The notes: generated by a model from the sequence alone, not told the origin. 64,000 nt of DNA from Crossaster papposus (GCA_037893245.1 JBAIAA010000251.1:372001-436000), one strand, 5' to 3'. Positions 35,401 through 47,060 are shown, counted from the first letter of the stretch. A program made the numbers and translations.

Positions 35401-35989
35401 GATAGGGGAAGATAAAATAAGTGACTAAGTCAATAAATTGCAGGGGAAGCATTTGAAACCTTGAAGCTGGTAATTTTGTTCAATAATTATGGCTGAACGT
35501 ACAACCTATTGACCATAAGCACGCACATGAATTTCCGCGAATTATAGTCTAACATAAAACAAGGAAAGCTGAAATCTGGTTTCGGGGGTTATGGTTTCGG
35601 TATTCGGAAATTGCGGAGGCGAAGGGTGCACTTACTTAGTGTGGAAGCTATCTGGAACTAGAAATGAAAATGATCGGCGGAGACGGCCGGATATAGCAAC
35701 GAAATGGGTTGGTTTCGTGTTCAATTAGGCGTCAATTTCCGCATGCGAAAACGTGATTTTTTTTAAACAGTGGTACCTGTGAGGACAGAGATGGTTGTTG
35801 TGATTGATTTAGCCTAGTAGCGCATATATTGCAGCACAGGCTGTATACTCCCCAGGGAGTCGAGAGGGTTTAAGGATTGAAAATTGCCCAGTGATCAGGG
35901 GTAATAATGTTGGACGCGCTTTGAGTTGCCCTTCGGGCGTGAAAAGCGCTATATAAATCCAAGATATTAGTATTATTATTATAATAAGT
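35401..35989. other. No gene; SINE/LINE-like tail near 35910-35985
   Basis: The sequence 'gcgctttgagttgcccttcg' ... 'aaaagcgctatataaatcca' followed by (ATT)n at 35967-35981 is a 3' tail type seen on many animal LINEs and SINEs. The rest of the stretch is unassigned. Confidence 0.45.
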
Positions 35990-36515
35990 TAAGCAGCGGA
36001 CGGGCCCTGCGTTTTGGATTTTAATCTAGTGTATAGTTAAGTTCAGTGGATGGGAAATAGTTATAAGTTGCGCAGCAGACGCGCCTTGTATGTTGAATTT
36101 GAGTCTGACATTGTTAAGATCAGACGATAAGAGAGAATATAAGTTGGGCAGTGGACAGGCGCTGTGTGTTGAACTTAAATATAGCTTTGTTAAGATCAGA
36201 GTTTAAGAGAGTATAACAGTTACGCAGGGGACGGGCCTTGGGTGATGAATGTTTATCTTACATAGATAGGCCTATCATCCGAGGTTAAGAGAAAATAGGA
36301 GTTACGCAGTGGACAGGCCTTGTGTGTTGAATTTTTAATCTAACATGTTTATTTTTAGATCAGAGGTGGGGCCTCCGCGTGAGAGACAGTAACAATTCCG
36401 CGTGGAAGGGCCCTGCGTGTTATATTTGAATGTAACTGAATAAGGTCAGAGGTCGGGCCTCTGCGTTTGAGACAATTAGAAGTTCCGCAGTGGATTAGGC
36501 CCTGCGTGTTATGGG
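35990..36515 (+). repeat. Left part of an ~88-bp satellite array
   Basis: About six diverged units built on 'gcagtggacaggccctgcgtgtt' and 'aagatcaga...gagaga'. It continues at 38853-40095 after two insertions. Confidence 0.8.
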
Positions 36516-36916
36516 TAGTATACACCATGGTTATATGCTTAAATTATCATGAATGGGCGAATTTAGACGGTTGTATTTTATAGTAAATATAATTTAACTG
36601 GCCTGTTCAAAGTTTTACAGTCATAAATGCCGAGAAAAGCACGGAATTCAGCGTTTGTTTTCAACCGGCGTTGGGCGGTTATTCTTATGTTATTTGTGTT
36701 GTTTCGCGATCGCCATCCGGCGGTCGCATATTTTTCTTTATAGAATTTTAATTTTCAGAATAATTTCGGGATATCTAGCGCAATCATTTTGCTGGATGCC
36801 TAGAATTTTTATTTACTTTCAGATGAGTAAGATATTTTTTAATATTTCGGAGTAAATGGTGTATCCTACCCTTAAGTTTCCATGTAGCTGGTTAAAATCA
36901 GAGGACGGGCCTCTGC
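36516..36916. other. Insert in the satellite array, with a dispersed 240-bp repeat
   Basis: 36610-36870 repeats the segment at 31963-32240. A short piece of satellite ('aaaatcagaggacgggcctc', about 36896-36915) returns just before the LINE begins. Confidence 0.6.
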
Positions 36917-38481
36917 TTCTTCTTTTTTCGCTCCAGTTGATGAACATGAGATATCTGACATTATCTGACATTCTCAATAATTTACAAAATAAAAAGAGCT
37001 CTGGTTATGATTGCATTAATATAGCTGTTGTCAAGAGTACTATCATGGCTATTTGTAGGCCACTTGCACACATTATTAATCTTTCATTCATAACCGGAAT
37101 TGTTCCACACCAATTGAAAATTGCCAAAGTTATTCCAGTTTATAAAAGTGGTGATCCTAATTGTGTTAATAATTATAGACCCATTTCCATCTTGCCTTGT
37201 TTTTCAAAAATATTTGAGAAATGTGTCCATACCCGACTCAGTAAATATTTATTTAAATTTGATATTCTAACCAATTCACAATTTGGATTTCGTAGCAAAC
37301 ACTCAACGACCCATGCAGTTCTTAATTTCTTGGACAAAGTTTCTAATGCAGTAGATAACTCTGAGCACACTTTGGGGATATTTCTTGATCTTTCAAAAGC
37401 CTTTGACACAATTGACCATGACATTTTGTTGCATAAATTGTCCTATTATGGTATTCGAGGAGTATCCCTGGAGTGGTTCAGAAGTTATCTTACAAATAGA
37501 AGCCAATATGTTTTTATTGGTGGTTCAAATTCATCTTTCAAAACTTTAAGCTGTGGAGTCCCTCAAGGATCAATTTTAGGCCCGTTACTTTTTATAATTT
37601 ATATCAATGACTTCACAAAATCATCAGATGTACTTTCATTTATTTTATTTGCTGATGATTCAAATTTATTTTTTTCTCATAACAACTTGAATACTCTTAT
37701 TGATACAATGAACAATGAACTTAAATTAGTTTCTAATTGGTTTAGAATCAATAAGTTGTCATTAAATATTAATAAAACCAATTACATGCTGTTCAGTAAT
37801 TCTGCTAATGATCTTCCTAGAGATGTTGTGATTAATGATGCTGCTATTATAAAAACCGACTGTTTCAAATTTCTGGGACTGTTTATTGACTCTAAGTTAA
37901 CCTGGAAAAATCATATTGATTATCTATGTAAAATTGTTGCTAGAAATATTGGTGTTATCAATAGAATCAAACATTTTTTTCCTCCATCGGTCCTAGTCTC
38001 TCTTTATAATACTTTAATTTTGTCATACCTTAATTATGGAATACTTGCGTGGGGTAACTGTTCCACTGGTTATCTTCAAAAGTTATTTCTTTTGCAGAAG
38101 CGAGCTCTTCGTATAATAAATTTTGTTGATTTTTGTGCCCATACTGATCCTCTCTTTTTTAAACATAAAACCTTAAAAATTAAGGATATTTATTACCATC
38201 AGCTTGGGTCCCTCATGTATCAGTCCGATTCCAATACTTTACCCTCGGCTATTAAGGCAATATTTGTGCGAAATGATCAGATCCATGCCCACTTTACTCG
38301 ACAGGCTTGTCATTTTCATCTCCCATTAACTCGTACTTCTTTTTCACACAAAACTATTAAATATGAGGGACCCAGGTTATGGAATTCACTTACTAATACA
38401 TTAAGAAGCTCCAAACATATTATCGCTTTCAAACGAGATTATAAGTTTGCTTTGTTGAACTTTTATTGTGAACTAATGTAA
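36917..38481 (+). CDS. Reverse transcriptase of a 5'-truncated non-LTR retrotransposon
   Basis: An uninterrupted frame from the LINE boundary to the TAA at 38479-38481 gives about 520 residues. Reverse transcriptase motifs are in order: 'KKSSGYD', 'YRPISILP', 'FLDLSKAFDTIDHD' (first catalytic Asp), 'GVPQGSILGPLLF', 'FADDSNLFF' (catalytic Asp pair) and 'LSLNINKT', then 'FKFLG'. The thumb and C-terminal part end with 'GPRLWNSLTNTLRSSKHI'. This is the CR1/Jockey-group layout. The APE endonuclease and ORF1 are gone, because the copy is truncated just before the RT domain. The frame also extends 20 codons back into satellite DNA (from 36856), which is chance. No stop or frameshift is present, so insertion is probably recent; without the 5' half it cannot move itself. 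Confidence 0.85.
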
Positions 38482-38852
38482 AATAATAACTCAAAATGTA
38501 TTTTTTTTATTTTATTGATGCATTCCTAAACTGGCTTGTTGATGTGCTGTTTATTGTTTGTCCTTGTCTTTTGTTTGTTTTGGTATTAGTGTATTTAAGT
38601 AAGTAACTTACTGTTATTTATAAAATGCTGTATGTGCTCTGGGCCTACTGTCCGTGTTTGCTCCTATTTTACATGAATATTCTTGTATCCAATACATGTA
38701 GCCCAGAGCACGTACATGCATGCATAGGGGGCCCACACCTACAAGCTTTGCTTCTAGTGGGTCCCCCTTCAGCATCACCTATCATAACTGTATAAACTAC
38801 CATTATCAATCTGTATGTTGATGCCGAAGAAATAAATGAACCTTGAACCTTG
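36917..38852 (+). mobile_element. 5'-truncated LINE inserted in the 88-bp satellite
   Basis: Left satellite stops at 'gacgggcctctgc' and right satellite resumes at 'gagagacaaaag', which are neighbours in an uninterrupted unit ('cctctgcatgagagacaaaa'). The element therefore replaced about two bases. The 3' end carries 'aataaatgaaccttgaacct', a short tandem tail as on CR1-group LINEs. Confidence 0.8.
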
Positions 38853-40095
38853 AGAGACAAAAGTAGTTGCCGCAGTGGATAGGCCCTGCGTGTTAGATTC
38901 GAATGTATCTGATTAAGATCAGACTGGTGGGCCTTTGCATGACATGCAAAAGAAGTTGGGCAGTACTTAGGTCCTGCGTGTTAGATTCGAATGTATCTGA
39001 TTAAGATCAGACTGGTGGGCCTTTGCATGACAGGCTAAAGAATTTCCGCAGTGGATAGGCCCTGCGTGTTAAATTCGAATGTATCTGATTAAGATCAGAG
39101 GTCAGGTCTCTGCATGAGAGACAAAATAAGTTCCGCAGTGGATAGGCCCTGCGTGTTAAATTCGAATGTACCTGATTAAGATCAGAGGGTGGGCCTTTGG
39201 ATGGGAGACAACAGAAGTTCTGCAGTAGATAGGCCCTGTGTTTTAAATTTGAATGTAACTGATTAAAATCAGAGAACGGGCCCTTGCATGAGAGACAAAA
39301 GAGGTTTCGCAGTGGATAGGCCCTGCGTTTACAGTTTTGAATTTAACTGATTGAATGGGACTGATTAAGTTCAGAGGATGGGCCCTTGCATGAGAGACAC
39401 AAGAAGTTTCGCAGTGAATAGGCCCTGCGTTTACAGTTTTGAATTTAACTGATTAAGTTCAGAGGACGGGCCTCTGCATGAGAGACACAAGAAGTTTCGC
39501 AGTGGATAGGCCCTGCGTTTACAGTTTTGAATTTAACTGATTAAGTTCAGAGGACGGGCCTCTGCATGAGAGACACAAGAAGTTTCGCAGTGGATAGGCC
39601 CTGCGTTTACAGTTTTGAATTTAACTGATTAAGTTCAGAGGTCGGACCTCTGCATGAGAGACACAAGAAGTTTCGCAGTGGATAGGCCCTGCGTTTACAG
39701 TTTTGAATTTAACTGATTAAGTTCAGAGGACGGGCCTCTGCATGAGAGACACAAGAAGTTTCGCAGTAGATAGGCCCTGCGTTTTAAATTTGAATGTGAC
39801 TAATTAAGATCAGAGGATGGGCCCTTGCATGTGAGACAAAAAAAGTTTCGCAGTGGATAGGCCCGGCGTGTTAAATTTTGAATATAAATGATTAAGATCA
39901 GAGGACGGGCCTCTGCATTTGAGACAAATGGAAGTTCCGCAGTGGATAGGCCCGGCGTGTTACAATTGAATGTAACTGATTAAGTTCAGAGGGCGGACCT
40001 CTGCTTGAGTGACAATAGAAGTTCTGCAGTGGTCGGGCCACGCGTGTTAGATATGTAACTAACCGATTAAGATTAGAGGACGAGCCTCTGCAAAA
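38853..40095 (+). repeat. Right part of the 88-bp satellite array
   Basis: About 14 head-to-tail units. In the best-kept part (39400-39770) the spacing is exactly 88 bp. The unit reads 'tttcgcagtggataggccct' ... 'aactgattaagttcagagga' ... 'cgggcctctgcatgagagac'. Outer units are more diverged. Confidence 0.92.
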
Positions 40096-40682
40096 AGAAA
40101 AGGAGAGAACCCAAAAACCCCAAAACCCCAAAACCAAAACAAACAAACTATGGATTAAAGGATATTTTCCTAAAATGTTTAAATGGTATTTGTTTGTACC
40201 AGCAGGGCGTCCTTAATAACATAAACAAGTTTCGGCCAATCCTTGTCTATTTTTTATTGTTGTGGTCATCTTTACTCCACTTCTTAGAAGTCTTATAATT
40301 GGGAGCGGAACTTTTGCCTAAAGACCTCAAAAGAATTATAAGAAAAAGAGATAGCGGCACGTAAAGTAGTTGCCAAAGCCAGTTTGGCCTAATTTATACA
40401 CGATTTTTAACGGTGTTCTTTATTTTTGCTTTCTGTTTCCTAAATGACGTTTAATGATTGGTCGAAGTCACAATTTTTCTTCACAGATTCTAAGAACCGT
40501 TTCCATAGTGAAAAGCGATGTTGTTGTTTCCACGTTCGCCGTTAAACTTTGCGAAAATTGCGTGTCGACGGGTCAGCAACTGTCCATCGGTGCAGCCGTT
40601 CTGCAAAACTGCCCGTTTCCAACGTATAGATGAATCCATTCAAACATACATGGGCATTGTGGGCCAGTAGCCCTGTATCCCT
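40096..40682. other. No supported gene
   Basis: Spacer between the satellite and the 74-bp TIR element; starts with an A/C-rich run 'ccccaaaaccccaaaacc' near 40115. Confidence 0.4.
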
Positions 40683-40854
40683 ATAGTACCCTAATTGCAC
40701 TGCTGCTTTGTTCGGGCCCCAGAATCTATACTAGCGTCTTAGATATGGGGAGATTCTTCGCTCCGAACCAGGACCACGAAGCCTCACCCATTCCCACAAT
40801 ATCTCGCCCCAAATACCACCCATACTTCACCCATACCTCACCCACACCTCACCC

Positions 40855-41060
40855 GTACCGCGTCGCCCGTACCGCGTCGCCCGTACCGCGTCGCCCGTAC
40901 CGCGTCGCCCGTACCGCGTCGCCCGTACCGCGTCGCCCGTACCGCGTCGCCCGTACCGCGTCGCCCGTACCGCGTCGCCCGTACCGCGTCGCCCGTACCG
41001 CGTCGCCCGTACCGCGTCGCCCGTACCGCGACGCCCGTACCGCGACGCCCGTACCACGAC
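40855..41060. repeat. 15-bp minisatellite (ccgtaccgcgtcgcc)
   Basis: About 13 near-perfect copies; the last few change to 'cgcgacgcc'. It is followed to 41170 by looser 'gacgcc/aacgcc' repeats. Open frames on both strands here are products of the repeat. Confidence 0.93.
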
Positions 41061-42030
41061 GCAACGCGTCACACGCACGACGCCGTCCGCACAACGCCTC
41101 TCGCGCGACGCCACCCGCAGGACGCCACCTGCGCAACGCCCCACGCAGAACGCCACACGCACGACACCGCCATCCATCCGGTAAAGCGAATAACTCCCCG
41201 CCTAACTGATGGCGTTTTGCCGTAAACGCAGACGTATTATTCGACAGACGCGGTGGAAATGCGTGCAATGAAAACCAACTTGAATTTGAAAGTCGCCCTT
41301 TGTCTACGGGGGCGGCGTAGCCATTCAGACTATCGATGCTAACCAGATCGGCGGAGGCAGGTTCTGAAGGACCAGCCCCCGAGTTAGAATATCCGACATT
41401 TGCGAGTAGCGCGTTGCAGTTTGACACTGTATGTGGCCAGAGGGCGGATAGCCCTACATACCGAGGCATCAAAAGCCGAGAGTTATTAGGGCGCGGAATA
41501 CTACCTAATGAGCGACAGATCGAACCATCCGGCGCAATTGCGACCTTCAAGATATCTTAAACATAAATGTACATTTGCCATGCTCCACGGTGCCAAGGAT
41601 CGTCAATGACGGGTATATTATTATGGGGTCTCGTGTCGTCACTCCTCGCTTAGAACTCCGCCTTCGCTTTCGGGAACATCCCGATAGACTTGCAGACGCC
41701 AAACGAGCACGGGAAGAAAAATAGCGCGGAACTGGGAACTACGTCCTGAATGAACCTGCAAGACCGCCCCATACCTTTAACGGTGTTATCTAATTGATAA
41801 ACTAATATTGCAGATGAGCTTCACAAGTCCGCAAATATGCGCAGAACAACAAAAAGGAGAAATGCTGCGTGTGGGACTTTTCTCGACGCCGAATTGCATA
41901 CATAAAGCGTCTCGTTTCCTCAAATATCCCCCTGTGGGTCAATGCCTACCGCAACTGCGTATAGTTAATATCTATTTTATTGTAATTATTGCCATTACCA
42001 CTTGACTCAGGCACTTTTTCAAACACAACA

Positions 42031-42366
42031 GTTCGTCGGGTGCCCGGCAGAAGGGCATATGAGCGTTCTGACGCGAAAATCACTTCCATAAAAATTGCGT
42101 TAAAAGGCTCCAATGTTCCCCCACGCGTATTATGAATCCTATGTTCTCTCACACGTGTCATAAACCGTACGAATGTTATATTTGTCACACATCTGAATCA
42201 CAATTTTTGAGAGCAATTTGTGTTAAGTTCAAAGGAAAATGTTTAAATGTCTTTAAGATATAGGCAGTTGTTTTGCATATGCCCTTTTGCTGGGAACGTT
42301 TTGGTAATTACGCGTTTGCGCATAAGGGCATACGCGCATATGCCCTTCTGCCAGGCACACGACGAG
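42031..42366. repeat. Small inverted repeat nested in the TIR element
   Basis: 'gtgcccggcagaagggcata' (about 42038) is inverted at about 42340 ('tatgcccttctgccaggcac') with one or two mismatches. 'gcatatgccctttt' near 42277 is a further half-copy. Probably an older MITE inside the larger element. Confidence 0.55.
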
Positions 42367-42927
42367 TTAACAATACGAAGAAAAGGTTGTTTCATTCTCG
42401 AGCAGGAAGACCATGTGACGTTAAATTACTATTTGCATTGCGGCGAGTGAGGGCGCAAGATAAGATACTATCAGTGTTAAGTCTGGTTGAGGCAAGGATG
42501 AACGGTAAGGTGTAGCCGGTAGGTACAAGTGAAACAATAGGTGTACTTCAATAAATCCGGGCCCAGTCTCGAGGGGACAACACCTGTTATTTACACTTTT
42601 TTTTTTTTTTTTGTCTCCCCTTCTTTTACCACCCTGCCGCCTTACCACCCGATGTTGGTTTGTTCGGGCTCCGGTTTCTTCTCTCGAATCTCCCCATATC
42701 TAAGACGCTAGTATAGATTCTGGGGCCCGAACAAAGCAGCAGTGCAATTAGGGTACTATGCTAAGCACAAGAATACCTGCGCGCGCAGCAATAACGGCTC
42801 GCCTAGAAAGGAACAAGAGTTTGTCGTCTGCTAGCTGCAAGAGTGTAAAGATATACGTACATTATTATAACTTAAGAAGCAAAAATAGTTGCAAAATATA
42901 AAGAGCTATCGTTTTGAACTGTTCACG

Positions 42928-44708
42928 ATGGAATTAGCAGCAGCAATCTTTCGCCCAGAAAAAGTTGAAAAACGGAAGTCTTTTCCTTTCTCGATTGCGA
43001 TGGATATCGCCCTGGCATCACGGTATGTCGAGGAAAGGAGCATAATTGAAGGTGCGCTGAGAGGGACCAAATTGACCAATAAACATAAGATGGCAGCTTG
43101 GGTCAGAATTCAGCAGAGCGTGAATTCGTGAGTAACTATATAACATTAACATTAATTTATTAAAACGTTATTATTAGTAGAGGTAACTACTATTATTATT
43201 ATTATATTTTTCGCGCTTTTATACAAAACTTCATAGGGAAAACTGTTTTTGTTACGGTAATGAGAACTTGATGGAGGGCGCTGTCCCTATTGTTTTTTTA
43301 ATTTAGGCGGTCCTATTTATTTACGCCATTGGCCGTTTATACTCAATCGTTTCGTAAAGCCCGTGCTGCTTGCTGAAACTAGTTTTGTGACATTAAATGT
43401 TAGTTCCATATGGAACTAACATTTAATTTCACCTTACTTGCACGTAACAACATTATTTGTGTTCTTTTTCAGGGTTGCAGGGGGAAATGGGAAGACAGTT
43501 CCCCAGTGTAAAGACCGTCATCGCAACATGGTTCAGGCCAGTAAGTACATGTACATTTATAAAAAATCATATTCCTCCATGGTTTGTTCCTTCCTCCATG
43601 GCTTTCCCAACACCGATGTGTAATTGTATATCAGTCCTTCTTATTTCTCCATGGTCGGATGCAACATTTTAGCCCCCAAATGGCAGCAAATTTGTCATAA
43701 ACATTATGGTAAACTTGAATGTTATTACACATGCCAAGAAAAGAGCTGCACCTTGTTTATAGTGCTGGGATAGTGGAGTGGAGTTACAAACTGCACTTTC
43801 AAGGCCAGTTAAATATATATGCATTATGTATATTTTCTATTTACAAAAAGAAAAGGACAAGTCCTTACAACTGGTGGAGGCGCAAAGCCCTTACCCCTAA
43901 CATCTACCCAGCAAATCATCGATAACAGTTTATTAAAAGAGAAACGGAAAGGGATTGAATCCCCATTGGACACTTGCAGTGGTAAGTGTTTTTTCTGTGT
44001 TTGTTTTTTTCTGTGTTTGTTTGGGGTGGTTTTTTTGGTGTTTTTTTTGGGGGGGGGTGGTACGGGTAGGCCATCAACAAATGTTGAATTAATGAAAAAC
44101 AAGTGCCACTGCCACATCAATACCATCGGCATCCACAACAAGTGCCACTGCCACATCAATACCATCGGCATCCACAATAAGTGCCACTGCCACATCAATA
44201 CCATCGGCATCCACAACAAGTGCCACTGCCACATCAATACCATCGGCATCCACAACAAGTGCCACTGCCACATCAATACCATCGGCATCCACAACAAGTG
44301 CCACTCCACATCAATACCATCGGCATCCACAACAAGTGCCACTGCCACATCAATACCATCGGCATCCACAACAAGTGCCACTGCCACATCAATACCATCG
44401 GCATCCACAACAAGTGCCACTGCCACATCAATACCATCGGCATCCACAACAAGTGCCACTGCCACATCAATACCATCGGCATCCACAACAAGTGCCACTG
44501 CCACATCAATACCATCGGCATCCACAAGCACCATTTCAACACCATCGACCGCCAAATCAAGCTCCAAATCATCATATATGACAAGCAAGTCGTCCAAAAG
44601 AAGGTGCATTACAGAAGACGAGTACATGCTCAGAAAACTTGCTGTGCTGGAAAAAGAGCAACCGTTAAGAGAACGGTTGCTTATTGCGCAGGCAAAGTTT
44701 TTTAGGTG
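42928..44708 (+). CDS. Myb/SANT-like DNA-binding protein with repeat-coded linker
   Basis: Predicted exons: 42928-43127 (donor GTGAGT), 43473-43540 ('ttctttttcag' acceptor, GTAAGT donor) and 43856-43981 (weak acceptor, GTAAGT donor), then a last block to the TGA at 44707. The first three join in frame. The protein starts MELAAAIFRPEKVEKRKSFP, has 'HKMAAWVRIQQSVNS' and 'VPQCKDRHRNM' of a trihelix/Myb-SANT fold, then 'LTTGGGAKPLPLTSTQQIID' and 'GIESPLDT', typical of Myb/SANT-like proteins related to Harbinger accessory genes and NAIF1. The last block has a T/S/A-rich repeat and the basic/helical tail 'RRCITEDEYMLRKLAVLEKE'. Oddity: splicing the 88-base third intron (acceptor at 44069) runs into TAA TGA. 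Reading straight through it stays open to the end, because a one-base deletion near 44292 restores the tail frame. So this copy may be broken, or the minisatellite may be misassembled. Confidence 0.6.
44101..44528 (+). repeat. 39-bp coding minisatellite
   Basis: Eleven copies of a unit starting 'aagtgccactgccacatcaa'; 39 bases is 13 codons, so length changes keep frame. In the tail frame it reads TSATATSIPSAST. The sixth copy has lost one base near 44292, which switches frame. Confidence 0.93.
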
Positions 44709-45000
44709 AAAACAGAATTTCTGTTAAAACATATGGATACTAAGTAAGTAGACTGCTACATGCTTGTCACCCCAAACTGGTTACTTAGGGAATAATTCGT
44801 CATCGACACCACGAACTGGCACCCTCTGCATCACATGTGTACAAAAAATTCAAAAAATTCGAAACAAAATGTATTGCTGAATATATCATTTTGTGCCATG
44901 AAGTATAACATGGCGAAGTTGTTTTTTCTTAAATCATGTTAATTTGCTAATTTTTATTGGGGAGTTTTGCAGAAATTAGTCCATTCTGTCGTTTTTCGGT
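44709..45000. other. 3' flank of the Myb/SANT-like gene
   Basis: AT-rich with no ORF of note; contains one 'cacgaactggcaccc' word of the next repeat. Confidence 0.4.
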
Positions 45001-45385
45001 TCCACGAAGTGACACTGCTCTCAGTGTCAGTTCGTGAAAACGAAATTGCCGGGGCGCGCTGTGAAAAAGATTTCACGAACTGGCACTGTCTATACAACGT
45101 ACCCAGGGCAATGTTGTATTACGCCGTGTATACGAATTACGTTTGTCTACGAAATAAATAGAACTCGATGTTGTCAACACGGCGGCACCCGATCACTGTG
45201 TGCGCGCACTCCCCGAAAACGCGTCAATTTTCGTTTTCACGAACTGGCACCCAGCACAGTGTGCGCGCACTCCGCGAAAACGCGTCAATTTTCGTTTTCA
45301 CGAACTGGCACTCACTCACTGCAATGTATGCGCGCACTCTCCGAAAACGCGACAGTTTTCGTTTTCACGAACTGGCATCCGTCTT
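45001..45385. repeat. ~60-65-bp tandem repeat with 'cacgaactggcac'
   Basis: Three good units at about 45190-45380, each with 'gcgcactccccgaaaacgcg' and 'ttttcgttttcacgaactgg', plus one decayed unit near 45030-45085. Confidence 0.85.
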
Positions 45386-45611
45386 AATCATTTAATTATT
45401 AATTTACTAACCATATTTTCACAATATAAAAATTGTGTTTCAGCAGTTAACGAATTGTTACGTTTAATGATACCAAAAGCCCTCAAGTAGACGGATTTGT
45501 TGACTGAGTAAACTCATGTCAAACCTTTAAAAGCGTTTTTCTCCGAATTGTATTTCTGTAACGGCGACCACTGGGTGTCAGTTAGTGGTGTCGGTGACGA
45601 ATTATCAGTGC
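45386..45611. other. No supported gene
   Basis: AT-rich spacer. 'gtgtcagttagtggtgtcgg' near 45576 loosely resembles the flanking repeat. Confidence 0.4.
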
Positions 45612-45755
45612 GAGGACCCGGTCATTACTTTGTGATAATGAACGGGTTGGGGGATGACGGATGACTGCTGGTAATGGACTTTGCCTTCGGCTCGGTCCAT
45701 TACCAGCGGTCATCCCCCAACCCGGTCATTATCACAAAGTAATGACCGGGTCCTC
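45612..45755. repeat. Long hairpin (foldback) with ~65-bp arms
   Basis: 'gaggacccggtcattacttt' at the left and 'aaagtaatgaccgggtcctc' at the right are exact inverses, continuing inward with few mismatches through 'gggttgggggatgac' and 'ggtaatggac' to a short loop at about 45683-45695. Probably a foldback MITE. Confidence 0.9.
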
Positions 45756-46890
45756 CACTGTTATTCCCTAATTTCATGCTGTGATGTGCTATACAGCAAC
45801 CTTTGAATAGTGGCCCCTTAATTAGTTAAACAACATTTGAGATAATCCCAGCCCAACATTATGGCGACGATAACAAATTGTATTTACTGGTCCATTCTAT
45901 GTGATGTCACTGGCGGTATATGGAAGCTGCTATTTCATTCCTCATTACCTTTCCAATGAGAACTTCATTTCCGACTTCTCTGTCGAAATGTTGACTGCTC
46001 TCTGAATTGATGGCTTCTCCAGGCTCCTCTGGCATCAGGTCCCCTGGTAGGAAAATGAATGGAATGTTGCAAATTATACTTAGGGGATAATAATTTAGGG
46101 GATAATCAGGGCATACCTGGATTATTCAAGTTAACTGACAGAGCCAAAGGATTACCGCATACAGAGGCGTGTGCAGGATTTTTCCTGCGGGGGGCTGAAT
46201 CAAAATCGTTTCGGTAGAGCGAAGCGAGCGGAGAGTCTAACAGCGTTTGGTCCAGGAGGTCTGGGCCTCGGTGGGGGTCCAGGATTTTAAGACCTGAAAT
46301 CGCCTTTTCTTTCAATTTTCAGACAAGTTTTGCTGCAAAATCAGTTGATATAATGTAAGGACTCATAGAGGTTACTCGTGTGCCATATGGCCAAATACAG
46401 GCGCGGATCTAGGATTTCTGGTTGGGGGGGGGGGGGGGGGGGGGGGGGGGGCGTTGTCTCATGCGTGCTGCACAAATTGGTGGCTCCGAGGTGGGTTTAA
46501 TCTGAAGGCCTACCCAGTCGCCTACATGTCAGAGTATCGGGAGGAAACGTCGAAATTAAAGTTAAAGTGGCGTTTGTCCTATACTAGTGTACTTGCAAGT
46601 GAGCTCAGTGGGTTTATATTGAGGCCGTTAGGTCATCACTTCTATGTCATAAGCTATGCGTGATGGTCTGTGCTGGAGAATATACAAGACATCACAAGCA
46701 AATTGCACAGAGTAACATGACAACTAAGAAAAACAAATACCTGTCCCATTGTCGCCAAGTCACTGCATAGTCAGCCGAGCTGTTACGTTTGTACTCGGGT
46801 CCGAGTGAAAGTGCACAAAAAATCGCAGTATCCTTGAATGTTTTCTAGTTCAGGAATCTGGATTTTAGTAGTACAGCAGGGGTCTACTAG
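45756..46890. other. No supported gene; G-run
   Basis: Mixed sequence with MITE-like words ('aggcgtgtgcaggattttt' at 46163 and 'caggcgcggatctaggattt' at 46398, which both precede G-rich runs). A G homopolymer of ~27 bases lies at about 46425-46451. Confidence 0.45.
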
Positions 46891-47060
46891 TATACAAATA
46901 TTGACTGCTTTGAGTGGTATAGTAAAACTAGCCTCCCGAGGTGATCCATGGAGCATTATATTTTTCCGAGGCGAAGCCGAGGGAAAATATAATGCTCCAT
47001 GGATCACCGAGGGAGGCTAGTTTTACTATACCGCGAAATAAAGCAGTTCATATTTGTTTT
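46891..47060. repeat. Foldback element with ~75-bp arms
   Basis: 'ggtatagtaaaactagcctc' (46917) is inverted at 47013-47032, and the match runs inward through 'tgatccatggagcattatat' and outward through 'actgcttt'/'aaagcagt'. The loop is 'ccgaggcgaagccgag'. Confidence 0.85.

Larger units (their letters stand above)
40683..42759. mobile_element. 2.08-kb element with perfect 74-bp terminal inverted repeats
   Basis: 40683-40756 ('atagtaccctaattgcactg' ... 'atatggggagattc') is an exact inverse of 42686-42759. The identity suggests a recent arrival. No target duplication is visible next to the arms. The inside holds a 15-bp minisatellite, a GC-rich block (41060-41550) with a long minus-strand open frame of unknown meaning, and a nested small inverted repeat. 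No transposase is recognisable, so it is non-autonomous or of an unfamiliar class. Confidence 0.88.

Noticed and set aside
40849-41550. 233-codon minus-strand and 154-codon plus-strand open frames
   Set aside because: Much of both is a 15-bp minisatellite, open in several frames by repetition. The non-repetitive ~120 codons of the minus frame have no recognisable domain, so no gene is called.
43824-44627. 267-codon minus-strand open frame (VVDADGIDVAVAL repeats)
   Set aside because: Antisense shadow of the 39-bp minisatellite of the Myb/SANT-like gene.
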